Assembly (NCBI GenBank): GCA_020081605.1
Contig: JAHREC010000018.1
Span: 4,030,001 to 4,094,000, forward strand
From: Albifimbria verrucaria
Lineage: Eukaryota > Ascomycota > Sordariomycetes > Hypocreales > Stachybotryaceae
Direction: 5' to 3'
DNA: 64,000 nt
The translations under genes were made by a program, and so were the position numbers. Position 1 is the stretch's first letter, and each line of letters starts with the position of its first letter. Below are positions 12,231-23,900 of this stretch, one piece after another. The notes under the pieces were generated by a model. It had not been told where the DNA came from. It ran no database searches and saw only the letters and a program-made list of their open reading frames with translations.

Positions 12231-13943
12231 CAAGGACAGCACGGTAAGCTGCACTCTGCACCTCACTGCGCTGGGCTGCCCTGCACATGGTTGTGTCCGG
12301 ACTATTTCCCTCCCTTCCCCGGTGGTGGCTCACATGGCGTCTCTTGTTGATGCTCAGTGACCCGTGGTGGAGAGGTGACAGGGCCAACACGCTTTGGCTG
12401 CGACCCATGCTATGCTATGCTGGGCTGGGCCGGGCTGACATTGTCTTTGTGAGCCAAGCAAACACTGGCTCCTCTTGACTGAGCCAGCCTAAAAGCCCGG
12501 CGCCAACTTGATAGCGAAGCCCGAACGCTGAACTGAGATGGTCGCAGGTCAGCCCAAGCTTGTGCCCTTTGCGCCCTGATTGACTTTGCCTGGTGCATAC
12601 CTTGCCTTGGGCTTGCTTGTCTGCTTTGCTTCGCTTCGTTTTGCCTTGCCTTGTGTTTGGTGATTGACTTACCCACTCCGTCTCCAATATGGCAGGCGAG
12701 TAAGGAAACCCCGTCCTGAGGAGAGGTGAGCAGGCCGAGGAAAGCCACCCATCTGACTACCTACCTAGTAAGTTATTTGGCCTTTTGCTACGCATCACAA
12801 TCCGGACTGTTTGTCCTTGCGGTGATGCCCCTCACACGCTCACACGCACACACATGCACACACACGCACCAGCCACGCCGGCCTAGCGAGCAAGCAGGTT
12901 CCAGCATCAATCAGCACCGCACCATCGAAAGCGACGGCGCGACGTTGGTGGCTCGAGCTGGCGTGTCTGATGGGCAGAAGTGGGAAGTCGCTTGGCCGCC
13001 TTTTCCCTTGGTTTCCCTACCGACAGCACCAACCAACTGCCTTGCCCTCCTCCCTTTTGGACGTCCGGACCATGCTGAGGCATTGGGGTACAGCGTTATT
13101 ATTGCCTGGCGTGGTTCCGTCCGCCTCATCAATACAGCACTGTACCCATCGTATTACAGTACGAGTTGGCTGATGCAGCAGACGAAAACCCACCGAATGG
13201 ACCATACAGTATTGTCCCATTCTCATCCGGCTATTCCTGCTTTTCACGCACTGCCTGACCACCCCCGTCCTGTCTTCTTCCGTCTCTCTCTCCATCTGTC
13301 GCTGGCCGTTACCGTCTGCCACCAACCCGAACAGACTGATGCAGCGACACGGTCCCGGTTTCTCTCCTCCCATTCCTACCTGCGACGGCTTCACTGCCCC
13401 CAAGTATCATTGATTGAATCCTCGAGTGCCCCTCCGTCATGTGTCCCTCTCGTTAGTTCCCGGCTAGATTATCCAATCCAACTCTACTCAGCTCTCCTCC
13501 CTCTCCGCTTCTCTTCTCCTCGGAGGGACGACGCTTCGCTTTGCTTGACTTTACGTTACTTTATCTGCCTGACTGACTGGCTGGCTGGTTTTCCTTCACC
13601 TCACCGACGTACATCGAATCAGTCAATCGGTCACACGCCTGCCTCGCTTGGCCCGTTGGACGCCTGTCATTTATTTATTTATTTTTTCCTTGTCTTGTCC
13701 CTTAACCTTCCTTTTTGATAGAGAATTTTTATCTTACACCACATCCGCTCACTCCCGTGTCTCTGTCCAGCTTTGTTTGCGGGCCCCTTACTCTTCTTTT
13801 GATTCTCGTTCTCTCCTCTCTTCTCTCGCTCTTTGCGCGGTCTGTACTCCACTCGTCGTTGCCTCGAGGCGACACTGTGTCTTGCGTCTCGCCTGTGCTG
13901 CCGCTGCCGCCGTCGCTCCCACTGCCGCTACTACAATCGCTGT

Positions 13944-13963
13944 CGCTGCTGCTGCTGCTGCTG
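13944..13963. repeat. GCT trinucleotide run in the RING-gene leader
   Basis: A near-perfect CTG/GCT triplet run inside the pyrimidine-rich stretch upstream of the RING finger gene, with further GCCGC/CTGCC copies to its left. It is a simple-sequence repeat and probably length-variable. Confidence 0.7.
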
Positions 13964-14240
13964 GAGCTGGGGCCCGGCTGGTCGTTCCGGTAGCCTACCT
14001 GCCTACTTGCCTTGCCTGCCTGCCCCTCCGTCTCGCGCGAGCAAGGCAAGGGCATGACCAAGCGTTATGCTGGTCCAGACAAAGCGAGACGCCTCCCGGA
14101 AAACGCAGAAAGCGACACTGCACGGCCTAGGCGGCTTTTTCCTCTTCTCCGCTTTCTGTCCCTCGATTCACTTACTCACTCATTCATTCCTCTCTCCCGG
14201 TCGACGTCTGGTCCGCATTCTTAACTCGCCGTAACTTTTG

Positions 14241-14263
14241 TCCTGTCCTGTCCTGTCCTGTCC
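14241..14263. repeat. TCCTG pentanucleotide array
   Basis: Four to five direct copies of TCCTG about 510 bases before the RING-gene start codon, probably within its promoter or leader. Confidence 0.8.
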
Positions 14264-14772
14264 ATCCTGAAGCTAGTCCCTCGCCTAGACCTGTTCCTGG
14301 GCGGAGATAGCACCCGCTGCGAGATAACATCACCCGACTTGGAGTATATCGTCATTGCCTTATCACCACGCAAGCCCAGGACCCCTCTCTCACATGGTAG
14401 TTTGACGAAGCGCCCCTCGACATCCGACAACCTCACGCCTTGCCTTGTCCATTCGACGGCAGCACAGCGAATAGCAAAATTACTCGTTCAATCATAATCT
14501 CATTATAACCCGAGCATAGATTCAATATCATCTCGTCAAATCTATTTACCGTGCTTTCTTCTCCCCGCCGTGACATCCGAGCCGAGTGGCTAGTATCAAC
14601 AGCTCTTCCTCGGTAATCGACCGGTCGATCCCTCCGCTCTACTATCCCGATTGCACAGTCACAGATAGTGCCGACCGCCGCTCCTTCCAACCCCGTAACC
14701 CGGGGTTCCTATAGCTGAAGGGAGCTGGCCTGCTGCGTCTCCGAGGAGCGAGCTTGTCGACAGTTGTTCGAC

Positions 14773-16942
14773 ATGGATCCGATGGACTACCTCCTACACC
14801 ACGACTCGTCGCGGCCATCCACGCATCATGACACGGCGAACGGACCCGTCGGTTCGTGGGCAGTCCCGGCTCACTCAACCTCCCAGGCCTTCCCGTGGCC
14901 GCCGCACCACATGACTATCGGTGCCGCTCCCCAGCCGCCGCCTCTTGGCTCTCATCCGCTCCCCGGGCCGGGTTCCTTTTTCCATGGACGGGCCGGGGCC
15001 TGCCGCCGCCGTTGAGCCATGGACGGAGCATGCCACCACAAGATCCCTTCATGCCCATGCGATCGTGGAATGGTCCTCTGCAGCAGATGCCTGCGCCGGT
15101 GCCGCCGGCGGTGGCTCCTCCGCCGCTTCATCTAAGCCACAGCAGCAGCAACCAGGAAACAAGTTTTGCAGCTGGCGCGCGAGGTTTAAGTTTTCAGCCG
15201 CCCGCAGGTCCAGGTCTTGTGCCACCAGGTGCGACTTCGGATCGCCAGTCTCTGCCACCTCGCTGGTTACTTTCACCACCCGATGCAGCACCAAATGCAC
15301 TTGGCCAACCGAGCCTCTCCTCTCATTTCGACCTCTCTTCACAACCACCTCCCTTTCCTCCTGCGCCGCCTCACCATCATCACATTCATCAAGCTCATCA
15401 CCATCACGCAAGCCACCCTTCCTTTGCGAATGGCCGCAGGCATTCCCGGGCTGACCATCCCATCTCTCCATGTAAGCTAGATATGGTCGAACCCCAAGCT
15501 CCTTGCCCTCGTTCTTTGTGGAACATGGTGAGCTGACTTCTGACACGACTTGCTAGTTCCTCCGATACCAATAGCATCTGGCTTCACAAGCCTGCCTAAC
15601 CCGTCATCCACACAAAGACGTCCAGGTCACACAAGGTCTCGTCGATCCATGGCTGCCAGGTTGAACGCATCAGACCCCCTCGGGGGTGAGCACGATGGCT
15701 CGACGCCTCGCTCTATTCAGGATGGCTCAAGCGGCCACGCGCGCCGAAACACGCAGAGCATGGGGAACATACCACTGGAGGAGGTTGCGCTTAGACAGAT
15801 GCAGGTGCTCCGTGGTGCGGCCACGATCAAGATGGTAGCCTCCAAAAAGACTTTACAGTCTCTTGAAAGCGTCAAGGTCGAAGATCTGCCAGAGGGCGAA
15901 AGAAGTAAGTCAAATGCCATTGGCTGCTACAGAAAATGAAGAGAAGCCAAAAATCACCATGGATTACTTACTAACCAATTCTCAGCATGCGTCATCTGCT
16001 ACAACGACTTCGGAGTGGAAACGCCAGAGGGCATCAACGAGGCGCCATTGCGTTTACCAACCTGCAAGCACGTGTTTGGTGACCATTGCATTAAAAAATG
16101 GTTCGAAGACTCTGATAGTTGCCCCTACTGTCGCAACAAGCTGCATTCGGAACCTAAGAATCAGACGCGCACCAACCGAACTTTCATGAATATGATGAGA
16201 GTGCGAGGTTCTTTCCCAGCAAAGTTTGTTACCTCCCCTCCTCGCCGACAATCCCAAGTCCCCACAGGGAAAAGATGCATGTGAAGTTTATGTACTAATC
16301 CATGCGGTAGCATACCAGAGGAGCTCTTCATGAGGGTCATCACACCCGCCTCGGGCGACCCGTACCTTGTGGACCCGATGGCCGATAGACGGTCACCCCC
16401 GACGACGCCGATGAGCACCAGCGGCGGACACGCCCTCGCCGCAGCGGGTCCGCGCCTAGAGTGCCTATTTCGCCGTCACGGACCAGCAACCGCCGGGGTC
16501 CGTATGTCCAGCCTACGCCTTCGAGCCCCGGTGGCTACGCATCGCAAGAAGCCGCGGCACGGCAGGAAGCCATGACACGCCTCTCGTTTTGGGCGCCGCA
16601 ATACACACCTGCACACAGACAGATGACAACCCCTCGGCCCCGCAATGGGACCAGCCTGGCAGTCAGCCCGGCATACATCCCTCGCGGTATCCCATGCCTT
16701 CAACAGGGACAAGCCAAGAGGATTTCACACCAACACCCGCATCTGGGGCTCCAGTACAAGGAGCCCCGCTACCGAACCCTTTGCAGGCACACGGCCACGC
16801 AAGTACCCGGGATGGAGAGTTTGGTCCCATCGGCTCGCAGGCCGATCTGGGAGCCAGGGCATCTTCTAGCGCCAATGCTGTACGTCCTGCGGTGAACACG
16901 GCTTCGGAAACGATAAGCCGCGACAGACACCAGCAATGGTAG
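14773..16942 (+). CDS. RING finger domain protein (putative E3 ubiquitin ligase), frame-broken
   Basis: Four exons fit: 14773-15471, 15557-15904, 15986-16280 and 16311-16942, all GT-AG. Three single-base restorations (near 14995, 16440 and 16600) give about 658 residues. The N-terminal half is Pro/His/Ser-rich and low-complexity (HHHH clusters near 15380). A conserved segment, MGNIPLEEVALRQMQVLRGA, precedes the zinc domain. The RING lies at about residues 350-395: CVIC, then CKHVFGDHCIKKW, then CPYC. The fifth-ligand position of a standard RING (His or Cys three residues after CKH) is Gly here, with a His two residues further on. The C-terminus is Pro/Ser/Gln-rich and probably disordered, ending HQQW. 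It presumably recruits an E2 enzyme, but the substrate is unknown. ATG 14773 is the first ATG in frame. A second ATG (MDYL) follows three codons later. Confidence 0.82.
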
Positions 16943-17915
16943 TCAGATTGAACGAGAGCCACGATGGGATTACATGACGACGTATGAGATTCACGAAGTG
17001 GATGCAACTTTCGGAGCAATCTCTGCACATTTACTGCATACGGAGCATTCTGCCTAACATTGGAAATGGTGGGGCTTTAATATTGGAGAAGACGACCTAT
17101 CCATCTTTTGTTTGCGCAGCTCACAACGGACATGGACTTGGGTTGGCTCATTCGGACGGATATGGCGTTCAAGGCGAGCACTGAATTTTCCCTTTTTTCT
17201 CTCTCTTTGATTCTTGGTTGCACGAGGTCGTGACGTGGGTTGGCATTGGCGTGTGGCTTTCAAGTCGCAGCCTGTTACAAGCATGCCTAGTCGGTGGTAC
17301 GCGCGCATTTGTCCCATTAGTTTCTAAATAGTAGAGCGAACACAGCGAATGGCACACCCATAAATTGATCAGCGATGCAAATGATTCGTCGTTTCATTTG
17401 GCCACGCTCCCCACATGCGTGTCGTAAGTGGACAAATTGATGGGCCGCGATAAAACATCCGAAGCAGCGCCACGGAAGGTTTCAAGCGCTCGATGGATGA
17501 CGACGATAGCCTAGCGAGCAACCATTCGCATTTAATTCCCTTTCAGCTCCCTCCCTAAGCTGGCCTGGAACAGGATGGAGGGGGCAATTCTGGCCGTGCA
17601 TGTTCCGGTTTTCCGGAGCCAGTGCTTTCGGCAAAACGTTGCAGACATGGATGATACAGGTTTAACCACCTGGTAGTAGTACTATGGTAGCAGTAGTATC
17701 CTGCTCCTCTCGTGGTAAACCCCGTCGGGAAACGCGAGGCCGACCTAACCGTCAAGACACACCGTGGCCCGTCCCCAAGTCGTCAGAGCTGTCGCTGCCT
17801 GTCTGGCAATTTGTCCTTTTGAACACGATTTCGCGCACAATTAGCAAGGCCTTAGAGGGACACAGAAGCGAGGGCAACGGTTTCAATCTACTTGCGTCGT
17901 GTCCAGCTGAATATC
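16943..17915. other. Intergenic: RING gene 3' flank and P450 promoter
   Basis: About 970 bases with no supported gene. Short open frames on both strands lack domains. The T-rich block at about 17185-17215 may belong to the 3' end of the RING transcript, and the last 200 bases are the likely P450 promoter and leader. Confidence 0.6.
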
Positions 17916-19609
17916 ATGTCGTCATCAAAACTCGTCATGGGCGTTGGCGCCGCCTTGGGGACCTTCGTCCTTACCTATGGCCGCGACGCCGTGTCCAAGC
18001 TGGCCCTTATCCGTGTCTTTACAGCGATATTTCTCCTCGAATTAATTGCCTGGGGTGTGTGGAGAGTGTTGATTTATCCTCATTACGTGTCACCGCTGCG
18101 ACACCTTCCCCAACCTAGCAATAGTCACTGGCTCCTAGGACAGGGCCCGAAGATCATAAGGGAACCAACTGGAGTGCCCGCGAGGAGTGGTACGTTGTCA
18201 AGTGCTGTAGTTCGGAACTGTACCGAGTGGCTAACGACATGTTCTACGAATAGGGCATCGCAAATCCCAAATGACGGGCTCATCCGTTACCTGTGGTTTG
18301 GCAATGATGAAAGACTCTTGCTAACATCAACCAAGGCGCTTTCGGAGGTCCTGGTCACCAACAACTATGCGTTTATCAAGCCGGCAGCCGTGAGCAATGC
18401 GCTTGGGCGTATCCTTGGCCATGGTATCCTATTGGCAGAAGGAGAGGAGCATAACATGCAACGACGGAAGCTGATGCCTGCTTTTGCATTCCGTCACATC
18501 AAAGATCTTTACCCGCTGTTCTGGAACAAGGCGCGGGAGTCGGCCCAGGCCATCACCGCGTCCATGGGTGACCAAGACGTTGCCAACATGGAAATTGGGG
18601 AGTGGGCATCAAGGTGTACGCTAGACGTCGTCGGCGTAGCTTCTGCACATGTTGAGTTTGGAGCCATTGAAAACAACGACAACCCGCTCGTTGTTCGATA
18701 CCGCAAGGTCTTCGAGCCTTCAAGTCAACAGCGCTGGCTGTTCTTGTTGAGTCTGATCTTCCCTCAGTGGATTCTTAACAGGCTCCTGTGTCGCGCAATG
18801 GTGATATTCAGAGAGCTTCGGAGACCATCCGAGCAGCTTGCCGGGACATGATTCGAGAGAAGAAGGTCAAGCTGGCCAACAAGGAGCAGCTAGATATCGA
18901 CATTCTTTCGGTTGCTCTTGAGAGTGGTCATTGGACTGATGAGCAACTCGTGGACCAGATGATGACGTTCCTGGCGGCCGGACACGAGACGACAGCGTCT
19001 GCCCTGACCTGGGCCATTTACATGTTATGTATTCACCCCGATATGCAGACGCGCCTTCGTCAAGAGATCCGCGAACGACTGCCACCGTTGGATGGTCGCG
19101 GCAGTGTTACCAGTCTCGACATTGACCACATGCCATACCTCAACGCAGTCTGCAACGAAGTCCTGCGCTACCTCTCACCAGTACCCCAAACCGTCCGAGA
19201 AGCCGCCCACGACACAACAATCTTGGGCCAGCCTGTTCCCAAGGGTACACGCATCGCCATTGCCCCGTGGGCCACCAACAGGGACCCGGCGCTCTGGGGT
19301 CCGGATGCGTCACAGTTCAACCCCGACCGATGGATGCCCAAGGGCGAGGGTGACAAATCGGCGGCCAGCGGAGGTGCTAGCAGCAACTTTGCCTTCCTCA
19401 CTTTCCTGCACGGCCCACGCAGCTGCATCGGGCAGAGCTTTGCCAAAGCCGAGTTTGCGTGCATTCTCGCGGCCTGGGTGGGTAGATTCGAGTTTGACCT
19501 GCAGAACGAGGAGGAGAGAGACGAAAACAAGATAGAGATCAAGGGAGGCATCACGGCCCGGCCCGCGAAGGGCATGCACGTTCGAGTCAAGCTTGTTGGC
19601 GGATTTTGA
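17916..19609 (+). CDS. Cytochrome P450 monooxygenase, frame-broken
   Basis: Haem-thiolate monooxygenase, probably anchored in the ER membrane. Two exons, 17916-18189 and 18254-19609, plus two restored bases (AGGAGTGG near 18184, GGCTCCTG near 18785), give about 543 residues. An N-terminal hydrophobic anchor (VFTAIFLLELIAWGVWRVLI) is followed by a Pro-rich hinge (LRHLPQP) and a conserved PNDGLIRYLWF segment. Catalytic signatures: I-helix AAGHETTA (about residue 332), K-helix EVLRYL with the ExxR pair (about 394), FNPDRWMP, and haem loop FLHGPRSCIGQ with the axial Cys at about 483. Length and all core motifs are normal, so the enzyme is expected to be active once the lost bases are restored. 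The overall look resembles the CYP3/CYP4-like fungal families, but I cannot assign a CYP family or substrate. No reductase or biosynthetic backbone gene is next to it, so a secondary-metabolite cluster is not supported. Confidence 0.9.
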
Positions 19610-20983
19610 GCATGGTTGAGGTGGGCCCACAGGAAGCAAATTGTACGATTAGGCACTTATACTATATGGATGCATTTCCCTGCGAGAGACGCAGAATCCT
19701 ATTGAGCGAGCATACGGTGCTTTGGCCTGCAGTGTAGTAACTATCTGATATAGGTTTTACCACCTGTTGGTGTCGGTTTTAGCGTAAGAAGTTACAAGAC
19801 ATTGCTAAGACACCAATGCCGGGGAAATGCAAAACATTGTCGCAGTCAATTCGGGGAAGTTGGATCGTCATTCGCATTCCGCCATCGCCATTTACATTTT
19901 GAGAAACATGACGAATGGGAGGGATGTGATTGTAAGATGTTTGCCACCCTATTAGATGTGTGCTGACGAGTAGTGATCACCGATGTGGCTGTACTCTGCA
20001 CCACCACTACCACCACACCATCGGCTTGACCTTTCAACAGCGAATGGTCGGTAGAAGCCAGCCACTCATCGTCCGAGGAAGAGGACGGTGCAAAAGTTCG
20101 ATAGATGGAGGAGTGTGTGTGCACGTGTCACCGCATATGATGCGCCAGCTGGCATCGAGATAGAAGTGGAGAAGGATGGTTCATTTTATTCCTGCGTGTG
20201 TGCCCAGCATGTGCGGTTTCCCATGCCATATTTGCCATGAGCTAGGAAAGGAAGACGAGGAACAGCATCTGCAGACATTGATTGATTGACTGGATTTGTT
20301 TTTTGTGTTTAGCTCCCATACTCCCGAGGTAGAAGGTTTGACGCCGCGTAGAGTTGAGCTGAGCTGTTAGTTCCCGAGATGCCATAACTTGGAAATGGTC
20401 CAATCAGAGGGAGTTGAGCTGATGTTGGCAATTCCCTAGGGTAGGACTGTGTGTAGCGGAGTGACTTGTTGGTTGTTAGGGCGTTGCCATTGATTGCTAC
20501 TTCTGGACAAGGCGTAATTAGCAACTTGCGTCCGTTTAGATTGTGGTGCTTACGGAGTTTGATGGAGGAAAAAAGGAAGAAATCAAGCGACGGGCTAATC
20601 AAATTGCACAGGGTTATCTTTGCTAATTTTTCTTCTTCTACATCTTCCCATCTGCTTCCTAACACATGTATGACATCGCAGCCGGATGTGGTACGCATCT
20701 CTTTGGGTTGCGAATGACAACAGCGCTTGGGTACCTTGTTAACCCATCGACAGTACCCATTACGAAGCCAGCTGAAGTGGCCCCACTATTGGGCCTGGAT
20801 TCTGGGTCCTTATTAGCGCCCATTTCGGCTCGTCCCCCAAGAGCCCAAGCCCCAGCCACCCACCGCCTCTTTAGCAGGCCGGGGTCAGACGGGCCCCGTT
20901 GCTCAAAGAGCTCTGAGCGAGCCGCCAAACCCAAAACAAAACATCATCAACAAAATAACACGCCGACTCGCAACCGGCTCAGG
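19610..20983. other. Intergenic: P450 3' flank and promoter of the giant gene
   Basis: About 1.4 kb with no supported gene. The sequence is more A/T-rich than the flanking genes. Short frames on both strands have no domains. One open frame runs into the giant gene from 20666 in phase, so the true start of that gene could be upstream of the ATG chosen at 20984. Confidence 0.55.
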
Positions 20984-23900
20984 ATGATGCGAGAACCTCG
21001 CCGCAGGAGCCAGGAGAGCTCCAGGCGGCGTAGACGAGAGCGAGATCGACGAGATTCTCGCGAACATCTCGCTTCATCCGCCTCCTACGCCGACATGCCA
21101 TCCACCACCGTGCCGGCGGAGCCTATGCCCATCCCTCCCTCCTCCACCTATACTCCCTACAATGCCTACGCGGAGCCGCCGCCGCAAATACATCAGTACC
21201 AGGACCCGATGACGCAGCATTCGCGAGCTCTGTCAAGTTCGCATTCCTCGTCGAGTTCCACATCCTCCTCATTGCTCGACATCTCCAGGCGATACCCGGA
21301 CAAGAAGCACTTTGGAGGCATTCTGAACACATTCTTTCGTACCCCATCAGAGCACCGACGACGACGTCGCAGGAGCGCTACCAAGAAGCGTCGCGTTCTA
21401 TATTTTGGCAACTCTTCCTCTTCGTCGGTCAACTCGGACCTGGCCTACGGAAATGGATACATAAAAAGTCCAGCAGCCGCAACTTCAGCCCTACCGGCAC
21501 GACCGCCACTTTATCCCAGAGGCCGGACCACGCGTCATCGTTCAAGCCGCCGTCACCCAAGAGGTCGAAAACCGACGAGGAGATCCTTGCCCTTGGCCGT
21601 CAATTGTCCGACTTGGCCAGGCGACAAAATGACGAAGATTTGCGCATGGCCGGAAGGACGAGGCCGTCTCAGCTGGCCTCGGCCGCTGTGGCCCTCAGGG
21701 AGTTTAACAAACTCAAGAAGAAGGACAACCGGAATCGCGGTATGGGCAGCTCCAAGCCTCACCGTGAGTCAGACGACTCCGACTGGGAATCTGCCTCTGA
21801 TGATGACGACTCCTCCGATGGTGGGCATTCGGAGCTGGCCTACGGAACCCACTCCATCCGCCCCGGCGCCGCTATCGCTGCTGGCGCTGTTGCGGGTGCT
21901 GCAGTCGCTGCATCTGCTTCGCACTGGTCGTCCAACAAGGTCCCGTCATATAGCAGCAAGAGCTCTGTCGTTGACCCCCAGCTGTTTGGGCCAGTCAACT
22001 CATTGCGTGGTATGATCAACACGCCCTGTGGCTTTGCTGATGACCAGTACGCTACTCCTATTCGCATGACCCAGAAAGATGTCGAGCCGCACCGTACCGC
22101 CTCCGGGTCTACGGAGCAAGCACCCATGCGCCACGTCTTCCCTATGCCTACCTCAGATCCTGATCGATTCGACGTGGATAGAACATCTCTTGCTTCCTCC
22201 CGCCAAGACCTACCAACCCGTTCCCGTCCCGCCCCAGTTCCCCTTCAGCAACCCATCCCTAAATTCCCAGTTTCTTCCAAGGTCTACGAAGCCGACAAGT
22301 TTGAGGAATCGAGCCGGAGAGACTCTAGACATGCACGAAAGAGCTCTGACGGAAAGAGCTGGGGCGAAGCTGCGCTCGCTGGAGCTGCCGCCGCCGCTGT
22401 TGGCGCTGCTCTTGTATCTAGTCACAAGCACGATCGTGACGATGAACGCGATCGTCGAAAGGACGACAGGCGTGACGACGAGCGACGACATGATAGGTTT
22501 GACGATCGAGACCGGGATTCTCGATACCAACACAAGGATGATGAGCATACTAGAGACTACCGAAGGTCGAGGCATGAGCCCGACTCGCGTCAGCATCCGG
22601 AGGACAGAGATCACAAGCGCACTTCACGTTACGATGGCTATGAGGACGGCTCTAGGAAGAGGCGGGAAGTGGGCGCAGACCGCCATCCTGAGGAGGTATC
22701 CTACAGGCGCCATGGTGAAGATATCAGCGTTGAGTATGCACCCGACCGACGGAGCGAGATGTCGGGACCATCACATAAAGATAGCTGGAAGTCAGAGAAG
22801 CGTGATGAACGACGCGAGGCTCCAGCTTCTGGCAAGATTGGCTATAACATGGTCGACATGGGAGACAGTTCGAAGAAGTCTGTCATTGATCCTTTCCAGT
22901 TCCAAGTCCCCGACGATGCTTTCCAAACGCCCCAATTTAATACACCCGCTCGACCTCTCACCCCACAGGTTGTAACAGTTGCTCGGGAACCAACCTTTGA
23001 CACATCGCCACCCCGGTCGGCTACCTCAACTGCGCGATTGAGCCGCAAAGACTCTTTCGAGATTGAGAAGAGGGAAGATGAGTACAGGCGAGGCCGAACT
23101 GACCGTCCGCCGCACGACCCTCGTCGCGATTATGAGTACGAGGAAGAGGAGCATGCGGCGCGATCAATTCTTGAAGAGGCAAGGCAGTCTACCGTACCTA
23201 TCTCTGCGGTTGCCATTGCCTCGGCTATAGCAATTGAGAGGGAGCGATCCGAGAGCGCCGCCGCGAGCAGTATTCCGATGATGGATCACGCGACCGATCT
23301 AGGCCACCAAGAGACCCTGTCCAAGAGGAAGCAGACCGCCATTATCGCGAGACTGTAATTGCTCGTAAGATCGCGCGCGAAGAAGTCCAATCTCATGACA
23401 AGAGCCATGACCGCTCAGTAGTCGGCAAGTGGCAAGAAGACGACGCCCCTGAGGTGATTACTATTGTTACACCACCTGACATGGAAGAGAGGCGTCACGA
23501 GAAGGGACCCTACGATGAGCCAGATGCGGACGTGAGGATCGACAATAAGATTTATCCTCATGAAATCCACAAGTTCCGTTCTAGTGAGCGCGGACTGGAT
23601 ACTCATGTTTTCAAGTCAAGGGATCCATCTTGCGAAAGGGATCGACCTCTTCTCAACCTTGTGCTTCCTACGCCTCAAACGAGCCGCGCCAACACTCCAG
23701 CACCCGAAGAGACGAAAACCCAGGAGGAAAGCCAGCCCTGGTCAGACATAGGTGCCGACGACATCATCATTGGACCCCGGGGTGATATCATTCAAACTCC
23801 AGCAACACCCAAGTCTGTTACTTGGGGTGAAAATGAGACTAAGAGCTATGAGGTGGACAGCCCCGATACCAGAAGCGAAAATGGCAGCTCTGAGGCTGCG

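Larger units (their letters stand above)
9467..14772. other. Very long intergenic region / probable long 5' leader of the RING gene
   Basis: About 5.3 kb with no supported gene. The first part (9467-11800) is mixed sequence with a G-rich run of GGGCGG units at about 9995-10010. The centre (11700-11820) has T-rich stretches. From about 12720 to 14770 the plus strand is strongly C/T-rich, with CACACG repeats near 12830-12875, a GCT run at about 13944-13963 and pentamer arrays. A 330-codon open frame at 12726-13718 exists, but it looks like a composition artefact (Ser, His, Leu, Pro-rich, no domain). I infer that much of 13.2-14.77 kb is promoter and transcribed leader. No tRNA or other structured RNA was recognised. 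Confidence 0.55.

Noticed and set aside
12726..13718. 330-codon open frame on the plus strand
   Set aside because: Composition follows the CT-rich tract (Ser, Leu, Pro, His), with no domain and no conserved-looking segment. The many single-base losses elsewhere would make an intact real frame of this length in such low-complexity sequence less likely, not more.
17916..20983. Secondary-metabolite gene cluster around the P450
   Set aside because: No PKS, NRPS, terpene synthase, transporter or methyltransferase nearby. Neighbours are a RING protein and the giant tether gene.
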